Assembly: GCF_003254395.2 (NCBI RefSeq)
Contig: NC_037649.1
Location: forward strand, 3,443,032-3,507,031
Source of the DNA: Apis mellifera
Taxonomy: Eukaryota > Arthropoda > Insecta > Hymenoptera > Apidae
Direction: 5' to 3'
Length of the DNA: 64,000 bases
The position numbers were made by a program, and so were the translations under genes. Positions 13,482 to 25,420 of the stretch are shown here, piece by piece. The notes beneath the pieces are model-generated. The model worked only from the letters and a program-made list of their open reading frames with translations, had not been told where the DNA came from and made no database searches. How positions within the stretch are numbered: the stretch's first letter is position 1; every line of letters starts with the position of its first letter.

Positions 13482-14190
13482 ACCAGATTTGTCAATGCTT
13501 TTATGGATATGCATCTTATAAAATTGACTTTAAAACGATAATGGAAAGATCTACCATCTATCAGTCAAACGCACTGCGTAAAATAATATCACGCGATGGC
13601 TGCATCTATATTTTACGAAGCTCAAAGGATTTAAAATATAAATGAAAACACAATAGGATATCGGTTATTAAAGACGGATAAATCATTGGAAAAAATCGAA
13701 ACTTATCAGACAGTCGAGAGCTGATTAAAAATAACTCGAAATCTTTTACACAAGTTGCATTTCTTTACAATTAATCTTTACGTTTCCAATATTTACGATC
13801 AAATCAGAACACAACCATAATGATTATTTCCAACAACTATTAACTTCAAAATTTCAATCTTCCTATCATTTTCGTTTCCTTATTTCTCAAATTTTCAATG
13901 CTTGTCATCAAATAGACGAATAGATCACTATTCCCGATGACACAAGTATACGTACATTGTCATACATGACAGTACGTCTTACATGCAGCAAATCGTGAAA
14001 TAAATATTTAGTCAATATTTAGTATAAAGAAATCGAATATCATCCGCAGATGCTTTACCTAAAAGAAGAGAGTATTTTATATTGATAAAATTAAATATTC
14101 GTACAGTTAGAAAACAATATACAAATTTGTAAAAGTTAATATATACCGATAAAATAAATTGGAAGATTAAAAAAAAAAAAGAAAAAAAAG

Positions 14191-14310
14191 AAACCAACAA
14201 CACACGGTGTTCCCAAGCGGTCACCCATCCAAGTACTAACCGTGCCCGACGTAGCTTGACTTTGGTGATCGAACGAGAACCAGTAGTTCCTACGTGGTAT
14301 GGTCGTTGGC
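14191..14310 (-). rRNA. 5S ribosomal RNA gene, copy 4
   Basis: 120 nt, same sequence as copy 1. Its 3' spacer shares the extra-G variant with copy 2, although copy 3 lies between them. Confidence 0.95.
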
Positions 14311-15019
14311 ACCAGATTTGTCAATGCTTTTATGGATATGCATCTTATAAAATTGACTTTAAAACGATAATGGAAAGATCTACCATCTATCAGTCAAACG
14401 CACTGCGTAAAATAATATCACGCGATGGCTGCATCTATATTTTTACGAAGCTCAAAGGATTTAAAATATAAATGAAAACACAATAGGATATCGGTTATTA
14501 AAGACGGATAAATCATTGGAAAAAATCGAAACTTATCAGACAGTCGAGAGCTGATTAAAAATAACTCGAAATCTTTTACACAAGTTGCATTTCTTTACAA
14601 TTAATCTTTACGTTTCCAATATTTACGATCAAATCAGAACACAACCATAATGATTATTTCCAACAACTATTAACTTCAAAATTTCAATCTTCCTATCATT
14701 TTCGTTTCCTTATTTCTCAAATTTTCAATGCTTGTCATCAAATAGACGAATAGATCACTATTCCCGATGACACAAGTATACGTACATTGTCATACATGAC
14801 AGTACGTCTTACATGCAGCAAATCGTGAAATAAATATTTAGTCAATATTTAGTATAAAGAAATCAATATCATCCGCAGATGCTTTACCTAAAAGAAGAGA
14901 GTATTTTATATTGATAAAATTAAATATTCGTACAGTTAGAAAACAATATACAAATTTGTAAAAGTTAATATATACCGATAAAATAAATTGGAAGATTAAA
15001 AAAAAAAAAGAAAGAAAAG

Positions 15020-15140
15020 AAACCAACAACACACGGTGTTTCCCAAGCGGTCACCCATCCAAGTACTAACCGTGCCCGACGTAGCTTGACTTTGGTGATC
15101 GAACGAGAACCAGTAGTTCCTACGTGGTATGGTCGTTGGC
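15020..15140 (-). rRNA. 5S ribosomal RNA gene, copy 5, with one-base insertion
   Basis: 121 nt. One extra base lies near 15,041-15,043, so the transcript reads GGGAAACACCG where the other copies have GGGAACACCG. This enlarges the loop/internal region next to helix V near the 3' side. It may be a variant, a pseudogene or a homopolymer sequencing error. The terminator is altered to TTTCTTTTCTTTC before the long T-run. Confidence 0.85.
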
Positions 15141-15850
15141 ACCAGATTTGTCAATGCTTTTATGGATATGCATCTTATAAAATTGACTTTAAAACGATAA
15201 TGGAAAGATCTACCATCTATCAGTCAAACGCACTGCGTAAAATAATATCACGCGATGGCTGCATCTATATTTTTACGAAGCTCAAAGGATTTAAAATATA
15301 AATGAAAACACAATAGGATATCGGTTATTAAAGACGGATAAATCATTGGAAAAAATCGAAACTTATCAGACAGTCGAGAGCTGATTAAAAATAACTCGAA
15401 ATCTTTTACACAAGTTGCATTTCTTTACAATTAATCTTTACGTTTCCAATATTTACGATCAAATCAGAACACAACCATAATGATTATTTCCAACAACTAT
15501 TAACTTCAAAATTTCAATCTTCCTACCATTTTCGTTTCCTTATTTCTCAAATTTTCAATGCTTGTCATCAAATAGACGAATAGATCACTATTCCCGATGA
15601 CACAAGTATACGTACATTGTCATACATGACAGTACGTCTTACATGCAGCAAATCGTGAAATAAATATTTAGTCAATATTTAGTATAAAGAAATCAATATC
15701 ATCCGCAGATGCTTTACCTAAAAGAAGAGAGTATTTTATATTGATAAAATTAAATATTCGTACAGTTAGAAAACAATATACAAATTTGTAAAAGTTAATA
15801 TATACCGATAAAATAAATTGGAAGATTAAAAAAAAAAAAAGAAAAAAAAG

Positions 15851-15970
15851 AAACCAACAACACACGGTGTTCCCAAGCGGTCACCCATCCAAGTACTAAC
15901 CGTGCCCGACGTAGCTTGACTTTGGTGATCGAACGAGAACCAGTAGTTCCTACGTGGTATGGTCGTTGGC
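15851..15970 (-). rRNA. 5S ribosomal RNA gene, copy 6
   Basis: 120 nt, same sequence as copy 1. The downstream spacer has TTCCTACCATT where copies 2-5, 7 and 8 have TTCCTATCATT. Confidence 0.95.
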
Positions 15971-16679
15971 ACCAGATTTGTCAATGCTTTTATGGATATG
16001 CATCTTATAAAATTGACTTTAAAACGATAATGGAAAGATCTACCATCTATCAGTCAAACGCACTGCGTAAAATAATATCACGCGATGGCTGCATCTATAT
16101 TTTTACGAAGCTCAAAGGATTTAAAATATAAATGAAAACACAATAGGATATCGGTTATTAAAGACGGATAAATCATTGGAAAAAATCGAAACTTATCAGA
16201 CAGTCGAGAGCTGATTAAAAATAACTCGAAATCTTTTACACAAGTTGCATTTCTTTACAATTAATCTTTACGTTTCCAATATTTACGATCAAATCAGAAC
16301 ACAACCATAATGATTATTTCCAACAACTATTAACTTCAAAATTTCAATCTTCCTATCATTTTCGTTTCCTTATTTCTCAAATTTTCAATGCTTGTCATCA
16401 AATAGACGAATAGATCACTATTCCCGATGACACAAGTATACGTACATTGTCATACATGACAGTACGTCTTACATGCAGCAAATCGTGAAATAAATATTTA
16501 GTCAATATTTAGTATAAAGAAATCAATATCATCCGCAGATGCTTTACCTAAAAGAAGAGAGTATTTTATATTGATAAAATTAAATATTCGTACAGTTAGA
16601 AAACAATATACAAATTTGTAAAAGTTAATATATACCGATAAAATAAATTGGAAGATTAAAAAAAAAAAAAGAAAAAAAG

Positions 16680-16799
16680 AAACCAACAACACACGGTGTT
16701 CCCAAGCGGTCACCCATCCAAGTACTAACCGTGCCCGACGTAGCTTGACTTTGGTGATCGAACGAGAACCAGTAGTTCCTACGTGGTATGGTCGTTGGC
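16680..16799 (-). rRNA. 5S ribosomal RNA gene, copy 7
   Basis: 120 nt, same sequence as copy 1. The first terminator T-run is seven bases instead of eight. Confidence 0.95.
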
Positions 16800-17509
16800 A
16801 CCAGATTTGTCAATGCTTTTATGGATATGCATCTTATAAAATTGACTTTAAAACGATAATGGAAAGATCTACCATCTATCAGTCAAACGCACTGCGTAAA
16901 ATAATATCACGCGATGGCTGCATCTATATTTTTACGAAGCTCAAAGGATTTAAAATATAAATGAAAACACAATAGGATATCGGTTATTAAAGACGGATAA
17001 ATCATTGGAAAAAATCGAAACTTATCAGACAGTCGAGAGCTGATTAAAAATAACTCGAAATCTTTTACACAAGTTGCATTTCTTTACAATTAATCTTTAC
17101 GTTTCCAATATTTACGATCAAATCAGAACACAACCATAATGATTATTTCCAACAACTATTAACTTCAAAATTTCAATCTTCCTATCATTTTCGTTTCCTT
17201 ATTTCTCAAATTTTCAATGCTTGTCATCAAATAGACGAATAGATCACTATTCCCGATGACACAAGTATACGTACATTGTCATACATGACAGTACGTCTTA
17301 CATGCAGCAAATCGTGAAATAAATATTTAGTCAATATTTAGTATAAAGAAATCAATATCATCCGCAGATGCTTTACCTAAAAGAAGAGAGTATTTTATAT
17401 TGATAAAATTAAATATTCGTACAGTTAGAAAACAATATACAAATTTGTAAAAGTTAATATATACCGATAAAATAAATTGGAAGATTAAAAAAAAAAAAAG
17501 AAAGAAAAG

Positions 17510-17629
17510 AAACCAACAACACACGGTGTTCCCAAGCGGTCACCCATCCAAGTACTAACCGTGCCCGACGTAGCTTGACTTTGGTGATCGAACGAGAACC
17601 AGTAGTTCCTACGTGGTATGGTCGTTGGC
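17510..17629 (-). rRNA. 5S ribosomal RNA gene, copy 8
   Basis: 120 nt, same sequence as copy 1. The terminator carries the TTTCTTTTCTTTC variant seen in copy 5, and the upstream spacer has the four-T variant shared with copy 3. Confidence 0.95.
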
Positions 17630-18338
17630 ACCAGATTTGTCAATGCTTTTATGGATATGCATCTTATAAAATTGACTTTAAAACGATAATGGAAAGATCT
17701 ACCATCTATCAGTCAAACGCACTGCGTAAAATAATATCACGCGATGGCTGCATCTATATTTTACGAAGCTCAAAGGATTTAAAATATAAATGAAAACACA
17801 ATAGGATATCGGTTATTAAAGACGGATAAATCATTGGAAAAAATCGAAACTTATCAGACAGTCGAGAGCTGATTAAAAATAACTCGAAATCTTTTACACA
17901 AGTTGCATTTCTTTACAATTAATCTTTACGTTTCCAATATTTACGATCAAATCAGAACACAACCATAATGATTATTTCCAACAACTATTAACTTCAAAAT
18001 TTCAATCTTCCTACCATTTTCGTTTCCTTATTTCTCAAATTTTCAATGCTTGTCATCAAATATACGAATAGATCACTATTCCCGATGACACAAGTATACG
18101 TACATTGTCATACATGACAGTACGTCTTACATGCAGCAAATCGTGAAATAAATATTTAGTCAATATTTAGTATAAAGAAATCAATATCATCCGCAAATGC
18201 TTTACCTAAAAGAAGAGAGTATTTTATATTGATAAAATTAAATATTCGTACAGTTAGAAAACAATATACAAATTTGTAAAAGTTAATATATACCGATAAA
18301 ATAAATTGGAAGATTAAAAAAAAAAAAAGAAAAAAAAG

Positions 18339-18460
18339 AAACCAACAACACACGGTGTTCCCAAGCGGTCACCCATCCAAGTACTAACCGTGCCCGACGT
18401 AGCTTGACTTTTTGGTGATCGAACGAGAACCAGTAGTTCCTACGTGGTATGGTCGTTGGC
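18339..18460 (-). rRNA. 5S ribosomal RNA gene, copy 9, with two-base insertion
   Basis: 122 nt. The stretch that reads ATCACCAAAGTCAAGC in other copies has two extra A (ATCACCAAAAAGTCAAGC). This lies between helix III and the box A region, so it changes loop length and possibly TFIIIA spacing. It is probably a pseudogene or sequencing error. Its spacer also has a six-T run and a G-to-T change (ATATACGAATAG). Confidence 0.85.
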
Positions 18461-19171
18461 ACCAGATTTGTCAATGCTTTTATGGATATGCATCTTATAA
18501 AATTGACTTTAAAACGATAATGGAAAGATCTACCATCTATCAGTCAAACGCACTGCGTAAAATAATATCACGCGATGGCTGCATCTATATTTTTTACGAA
18601 GTTCAAAGGATTTAAAATATAAATGAAAACACAATAGGATATCGGTTATTAAAGACGGATAAATCATTGGAAAAAATCGAAACTTATCAGACAGTCGAGA
18701 GCTGATTAAAAATAACTCGAAATCTTTTACACAAGTTGCATTTCTTTACAATTAATCTTTACGTTTCCAATATTTACGATCAAATCAGAACACAACCATA
18801 ATGATTATTTCCAACAACTATTAACTTCAAAATTTCAATCTTCCTACCATTTTCGTTTCCTTATTTCTCAAATTTTCAATGCTTGTCATCAAATAGACGA
18901 ATAGATCACTATTCCCGATGACACAAGTATACGTACATTGTCATACATGACAGTACGTCTTACATGCAGCAAATCGTGAAATAAATATTTAGTCAATATT
19001 TAGTATAAAGAAATCAATATCATCCGCAAATGCTTTACCTAAAAGAAGAGAGTATTTTATATTGATAAAATTAAATATTCGTACAGTTAGAAAACAATAT
19101 ACAAATTTGTAAAAGTTAATATATACCGATAAAATAAATTGGAAGATTAAAAGAAAAAAAAGAAAAAAAGG

Positions 19172-19291
19172 AAACCAACAACACACGGTGTTCCCAAGCG
19201 GTCACCCATCCAAGTACTAACCGTGCCCGACGTAGCTTGACTTTGGTGATCGAACGAGAACCAGTAGTTCCTACGTGGTATGGTCGTTGGC
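19172..19291 (-). rRNA. 5S ribosomal RNA gene, copy 10 at the array edge
   Basis: 120 nt, gene body as in copy 1. One substitution (CACCATATTT for CACCAGATTT on the plus strand) lies just upstream of the gene start. Only about 90 bp of array-like upstream sequence remains before divergence, but the TATA-like box is included. The A-rich stretch that gives the terminator is interrupted by extra G bases. Confidence 0.93.
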
Positions 19292-19385
19292 ACCATATTT
19301 GTCAATGCTTTTATGGATATGCATCTTATAAAATTGACTTTAAAACGATAATGGAAAGATTTACCACTTGTCAGTCAGATACACC

Positions 19386-22139
19386 AATTTAAGTAATGCA
19401 AATTAATTATATATATATTATATAATATTTGTATGTATTTTTTTTTTACGATATCTTAAATTTAATGTGCATAATTTTAATAAAATCTTGAAAAATATCC
19501 GCTTTAAATATATTCGATTGAATTCAAAGAATTAATGTTCGTAAATAAATTGAAATGTATATTTTTGTACAAATTGTATTTCTTTGCATATTTCTCTCTT
19601 TTTTTTCACTTATAAATAGACTTAGTATGTAGTAAATATATTTTTTTGTATTCGAATGGTTTTAGGCAGCTTATGATTTGATGCGAGAATTTTAGGGCAT
19701 TATTTATATTGATGAGGTAATTTGAATATTGACAATATTTATATTTGATTTTTTTAAAAATACTGTTTCAAGTATAAATTCCTAAACATTTTACATATAA
19801 TCTTATGAAATATAGAATAATATACTATCAAATGATTAGATTTTCTTATATGAAAGTATACCGTGATTGCGAATTGACTTGCATTTTCGCCATTAATCCG
19901 AGTTTTACAATCGGAATATTATTTTTAAATTTTGAAGTTTTTGAGTTTTGTAAGCATAAAATATATAAGCATAAAATTAGTTCAAATGAGATGAGTTTGA
20001 TTTTTCATTTTTGAATGATATTACTTCTATTCATTAAGAAATTGACAATAGAGAGAAGGAAAGCAATGATGAAAATAGAGATGTAAGAGAAAATGAGAAA
20101 TAAGAATAGTAGATAGTGAATGTGATATTACGTTATATTAATTAAATTTAAAAGTTTGTTCTCAATGAACTAAGAAAAGTGAACGATATCAAATAGCATT
20201 TTACTGTGATACTTATCCTGATAAATGAAAGATGCATCTTGGCGATTGTTTTATAAATATATTACACAAAACAACAATATAGAAATAGAATTTAATATTT
20301 TAATAACAAATTTTTTTTATATATAAAAATATATAAAATATTAAAATATAAAAATTTTATATGTTAATTTATGTGTGAAATCATTTTAAATTTTTTATAA
20401 GAAATTCATTGAATATAAAAAATTTCGACTTGTTGCTTCGGGCGAACGAAAAAGTTCGAATGCAAAGGGATATATAATAGTTATAATGTCTAACAGATAC
20501 TAATTTTAAAACATGGTGAAACATCTAATTGAAAAATAATTTATTATTGAAGTAAGTGTTTCCATTACAAGAATAATAAGATTAATGTAAAATCTAAATT
20601 TATTTGAGAATTTTTTATTAATGAATATTGCATTGAGATTGAAAATTACTGTTTAATAAGTCACTATCGTAAGATTATTTTTTAATGAAAAATAATTTTC
20701 TTAAGAATTTTCAATGTATCTTTAGTAATTGTTAGAAATAAAATAGTGGAAACTATCGACATCTAAAATTTCTGATGATTGATATCACGAATTAATGAAT
20801 GGATATTCCTATATATAAAAATTTTTTTAAATTGCTTATATTTATTTTAAAAAATTAATGAATAAATGTTTTAAATTTTATGTAATATATTTTCTACAGG
20901 TGTGTTTATAAATTTATTCCGAATTTATCCTATTTTTAATATTTTATTATGATCAAATGTTTTATTTAGAGTATAGTTAAATTTGTTTATGACATTCAGT
21001 AGTAAAAATAATTAAAAACAATATTAAAAAAAAAGATATGTAACATATTCATTTATACTATTTATATGAAATATATGAAATATATGTAATATAAAAAATA
21101 TATATTTGCATAAAAATTTGTATATATTTATATAATTATTTCGAAAAATAGAATTAATTATTTTCCAATCTGTATTGTTACTCTTGATATCGAAGAAAAA
21201 TTTTAAATAAAAGAAAATCATACTGATTAAAATTAATTTTTATTTTTCCATCAGATATATTAATACTTTATTTGAATGAAATGTGAATATAAGAATTCTA
21301 TGTTTGCATATTTGTTTAAAAATAAAAATATTGCATTGCTTTTAAAAATATTTAGTTGCAAATAGTTATATATGTATTTCTAGTTCTAAAGTCATTTTTC
21401 TAAGTTAATATATAATTCTCGAAGTTGTTCTTTGAATACAAAATAATTTTGAAGTTTAGAAATGTTCTTATACGTATTATTAAAAATTATTTATTATTTA
21501 CTCAAGCAAGAATTGAAATTATGCATTTAATTATAATTTATCAGTATCAATACAAAAAAATCAATATATTTTTACATTAACAAAAATTTATGTATTTTGT
21601 ATTCATGCATTAATTATTTAATGTATTACAAATAATTTCAACTATTTTTATTTCTACTAAATCTTTTTAATTATATTATATTTAGATAAATCATAATAAA
21701 TATTGAAATGATCTAATCATTTAAAAATTAAAATGAATAATATTTATTCTTACAATGCATATTTAATATATATACAGTAATTAATAGAAATTCTTTTTAT
21801 AAAAAATAATAATTTATTTATACAAAGAAAGACAATAGAAAAAATGTATTATGTATATTAAATTAGAACAATTTTATTGAAAGAAACCTGTGTAAATTTT
21901 ATAGCATTTGACTTAAATTGTTACATTGATTTTATTTGTTACATTCAATTTAATTTTGCTTTTAAATATGTTTGTATTTATTATATTTACAACTGCTTGA
22001 GAAAATCGAATTTATATTGATCAAATATAAACTTGTGTTATAATAAAACCTATATAATGAAATCATAATAAAAATTCAACATGATATAATTTCCTTTTAA
22101 TTTCCTTTTAATTTTGTAAAAACGATATTTTGATTCGCG
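19386..22139. other. AT-rich gene-free DNA
   Basis: No gene, RNA gene or element is recognisable. Reading frames are short and AT-driven. A small GC-richer spot near 20,425-20,460 has CGAAC/GTTCG arms. Otherwise I see nothing. Confidence 0.55.
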
Positions 22140-22149
22140 AATTATTTTA

Positions 22150-23092
22150 ACTCTACGTAGAAAGTACCTAATGTCACGATCCAATATGCAAAGGATTAGA
22201 AAAGAATATTGTTGAGATATTCCTGGAGAGTCGATTGAATGTTCTCATTATAAAGTAAGAAAAATTTCATATACTTTATTATATAATTCAGATATCGTAA
22301 AATCTGCTAAATGGCAGGAAAATTAATAAAAATCATAAGAATTTATTACAGCCATTGTTATTATATGACGAGATTTTAAAAAAATATATATTGGACACTA
22401 GATAATTAGAAATATATTATATTATATATTATATTATAATGAGATGAATCCAAAATTGAAAGAATTTTATTCAATAGACGTTAATAAACTTCGATCCATA
22501 AATATCTATAAATCAACATAAAAACGACATTTGAAAGAAACAATAAAATTTGAAACAATAAAATTAGTGGATCTGTTATTCTGTAAAGATATAAAGATAT
22601 ATTTCATAATATATAATATAAGATCATTGTATTAATGAAAAAATAAATCAATACATTTATACAACATATTATAAAATTATACAACACATATTATACAAGT
22701 TTTAAATATAAAAAGAAATGATGAGATGCATTACGAGAAACGATAAAAAACATGCCAATTGATAAAAGGAATATTGTGTTCTAATAAAAATGTAAAAGTA
22801 TATAATAAAAATTGTGCAATATTAGTTGCAATCATTTCAAATTTTCAATCATTGGATTGACTAGTCTAAAATTTAGACTTGAATCCAATCGAAAATTTAT
22901 AGGCAGTATTGAAAAACAATTATGAGACGAACATGATATGCCACTATATAATCTTGAATGAATTATGGAGAACAATAAAAGAATAGCGGTATACGATCTT
23001 TTTGGAATTATGCAATGTAGTTAAATCTAGTTAAAAGTATGCCAAGACGAATTGGAGTTCTTTTCAATGTTAATGGTTATGCAAAATATTAA
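22150..23092 (+). pseudogene. Tc1-like transposase relic
   Basis: This is a decayed DDE transposase of the Tc1 type. Pieces are readable in order. WTLDN-stop-K at 22,392-22,412 matches the usual HWTLDDWK. SGSVIL at 22,566-22,583 matches the GGSVMVW block. D-stop-LV-stop-NLDLNPIENL-stop-AVLK from 22,855 matches DWPSQSPDLNPIENLWAVLK. The C-terminus SMPRRIGVLFNVNGYAKY ends at the stop at 23,090-23,092. Three TGG and one CAA codon appear as TAG, TGA, TAG and TAA, and proline/serine codons have drifted to leucine/valine. Frames are broken between blocks, and AT-rich filler interrupts at about 22,413-22,445. I could not find terminal inverted repeats, so the outer limits are approximate. It cannot make an active protein. 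Confidence 0.8.
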
Positions 23093-24889
23093 ATTTATTT
23101 AAATTTGTTATATTTCATTTATTCTTAATAACAATGTTATTAAAGAAAATTGAGTTGTCAACATGATTATATAATTATAAAACTATATAGAATATAAAAT
23201 AAGAAATACAAAATTTTCATATGTTTGTTACATTAAAAAAATTCTTCAAATATATATATTATATCAAATTTTTTTCATTTTCTATGGTGATATGTAAATA
23301 AATTATTATTTTTTATAGAAAGCACTTGTGTTTTGTTTCTTATTAATATATACATGCTTTGAAACTATATTGTTTACTTTTGATGTACTTAGATCATTTC
23401 TAAGATATTTATTACATATTAATTTCAATGTTAAAAATTATATTTTATGAGTTCAGATAATATAATTATTTAGCTAATTCAATTGAATAGTCGATACTAA
23501 CAACTAACAATTTCATGTTTTCATCGAAAATCTAACTTTTTATAAATAAAGAGTATAAGTGAATTAATATTCGATAAAAGATTATCAATATTTTAAATTA
23601 ATAATAATTTTGTAAAAAAAAATTATAATAATAATTTTAAATTTATTCTAAAACATAAATATTATGAAATAAAATAAAAAATTAAAACAAAATTAAAATC
23701 ATCATATGCGTGATGATTTTATAATTAAAATAAATATATATGATATATATTTTGTTTAATTATTTAATAATTAATATTTAATAATTAATAATTTTTTTTA
23801 TAATCTATCATTTATAATTATCATTTATAATATTAATCTATCATTTATAATATAAATTATTATCATATTCTAATTTTATTAAATGTTCGATGATTTAGAC
23901 ATATTTAATTTTCACATGATAACTTTGGATTCATGATATATTTTTCAAAGTTCAATAGAATATATTCAAAGTTAAAAAAAATCTTACTTTGTGACTTTTG
24001 AAGAATCATTTTAAAAAAAACTTTCAATTTCCAAATTTAGTATTGGTAGATATAAAAAAAATTTTCTTATCTTTATTTGAATATATAAAATTTTCAATAA
24101 AAAAAATTTTTTTCTTTCCCTTGTTACATAATGTATAAATTTCACGGGAAAAAAAAAATTATGAAGGGAAATTCTGAAAGTAAATTTTTAAAATAAGCCA
24201 GGATTATTATAGAACTTTTTTTCATAAAATTATAATAATTTAAATGTCATCAATTTTTAATAATGACTTAAATATCTAAAGATGATGAATGAATAATAAT
24301 AAATAATCTTAACATTCAAATAGATATTGATTTGAAGATAAAAACATTCATCAGAATAGTTAACCGAATAGTAATTGATAAACTAGCCTGCAAAATTCAT
24401 AACGAATATCAAGTGATTTATTTAATAATATTTTTTAGTAACTAGAGGCAATTAATCTATTTTTCAAAATTTAATTCATTTGAATTGAAAAATGATATAA
24501 TGACAACAACTAATAAATTAAAATAACTAAATTAATTCTTATAATTAATAAAAGAACGAACATTTAATACATGAATTCAATTGATGAAATAATCATATAA
24601 TTTCCAAAAAACAAAGTTATTTTATTAAAATAAAACAAATATTTGAATCACTATTTACTAATAAAAGATTATGCCTAAAAAATCTAATATACGTTTTTAC
24701 TTATATTTAATATTTATTTACATTTACTTATTTCTATGAATATTATATTTGAATATATGAATATAATATAAATATCATATATGATTTCGAAAAAAAATCA
24801 AAAAATCTGCAGAATCATATTCAATTCTCAAATAAATTATTTTTGTATAATATGTTGTTATTATTTAACAAATATAAATTGCGAATAAT
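23093..24889. other. AT-rich gene-free DNA
   Basis: Low-complexity A/T sequence right of the Tc1-like relic. I see no gene, element boundary or convincing structure. Confidence 0.55.
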
Positions 24890-25420
24890 AAAAACTGGTA
24901 CAAGATATCTCGTTACTAGCATCATATCTACGATAACGTGAAACCGAGATCTTCTTTTGTAGCGAAAAGATGAAAAATTGACGATTAAAAATTCTATCAA
25001 TGCAAAGGATACGGACAATGTCGTATTTTCATAATACAATCGGAATTGTCGTTAACGAAGAAAGATCTTTCTTTATAATGAGGAGATAAATGAAAGAGAT
25101 GGGAGATCGTGGCATGAAAGGGATTTTGAAAGTTGTACGAATTAAAGAAATGAAGCGATGCCGGCTGACTGATGGTAGACAAAGGGAATGCAATTATGAA
25201 CTTTATTTTATGCCTTCGCAATACGATGGTGCGCTTCGCAATTAACTCTTTGCGTTCATGGGATAACAGGAATAAAAGTTTACCGTCGACGCGGATATTT
25301 CATACGGAGAACTTTTCGTTGCGAAATTATTAGAAAATGCAAAAAACTTCTTGCCATCCATATTTTGTTACATAAATCGTAGACTAATTGCATTTTTCGT
25401 ATCTATCCCGCGATAAAATA
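24890..25420. other. GC-elevated island, function unknown
   Basis: Composition rises clearly, with many CpG and mixed codons, for example around ACCGTCGACGCGGATA near 25,281. Two overlapping minus-strand frames (24,821-25,039 and 24,997-25,221) cover it, but neither resembles a known protein. CTTCGCAAT is repeated at about 25,213 and 25,235. It could be an exon, promoter or conserved regulatory block. The sequence alone does not decide. Confidence 0.4.

Larger units (their letters stand above)
11252..19385 (-). repeat. 5S rDNA tandem array, ten units of 829-831 bp
   Basis: Ten head-to-tail units each contain one 5S rRNA gene on the minus strand plus about 710 bp of spacer. Gene-to-gene spacing is 831, 829, 829, 830, 830, 829, 830, 831 and 831 bp. 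Internal spacers differ by only a few bases, mainly in homopolymer length, as expected under concerted evolution. The left edge (about 11,252-11,460) shows many substitutions and indels against internal units. The right edge loses similarity near 19,370-19,385, only about 90 bp upstream of the last gene's 5' end. Private variants are shared by particular copies: an extra G 5' of the ATATCATCC stretch in the flanks of copies 2 and 4, a four-T run instead of five beside copies 3 and 8, and GCAAATGC in copies 9 and 10. No second gene is recognisable in the spacer. Confidence 0.97.

Noticed and set aside
11252..19385. CRISPR-like or satellite array
   Set aside because: The 830-bp unit with a 5S gene explains the repetition. 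There are no short repeats with unique spacers, and the DNA is eukaryotic.
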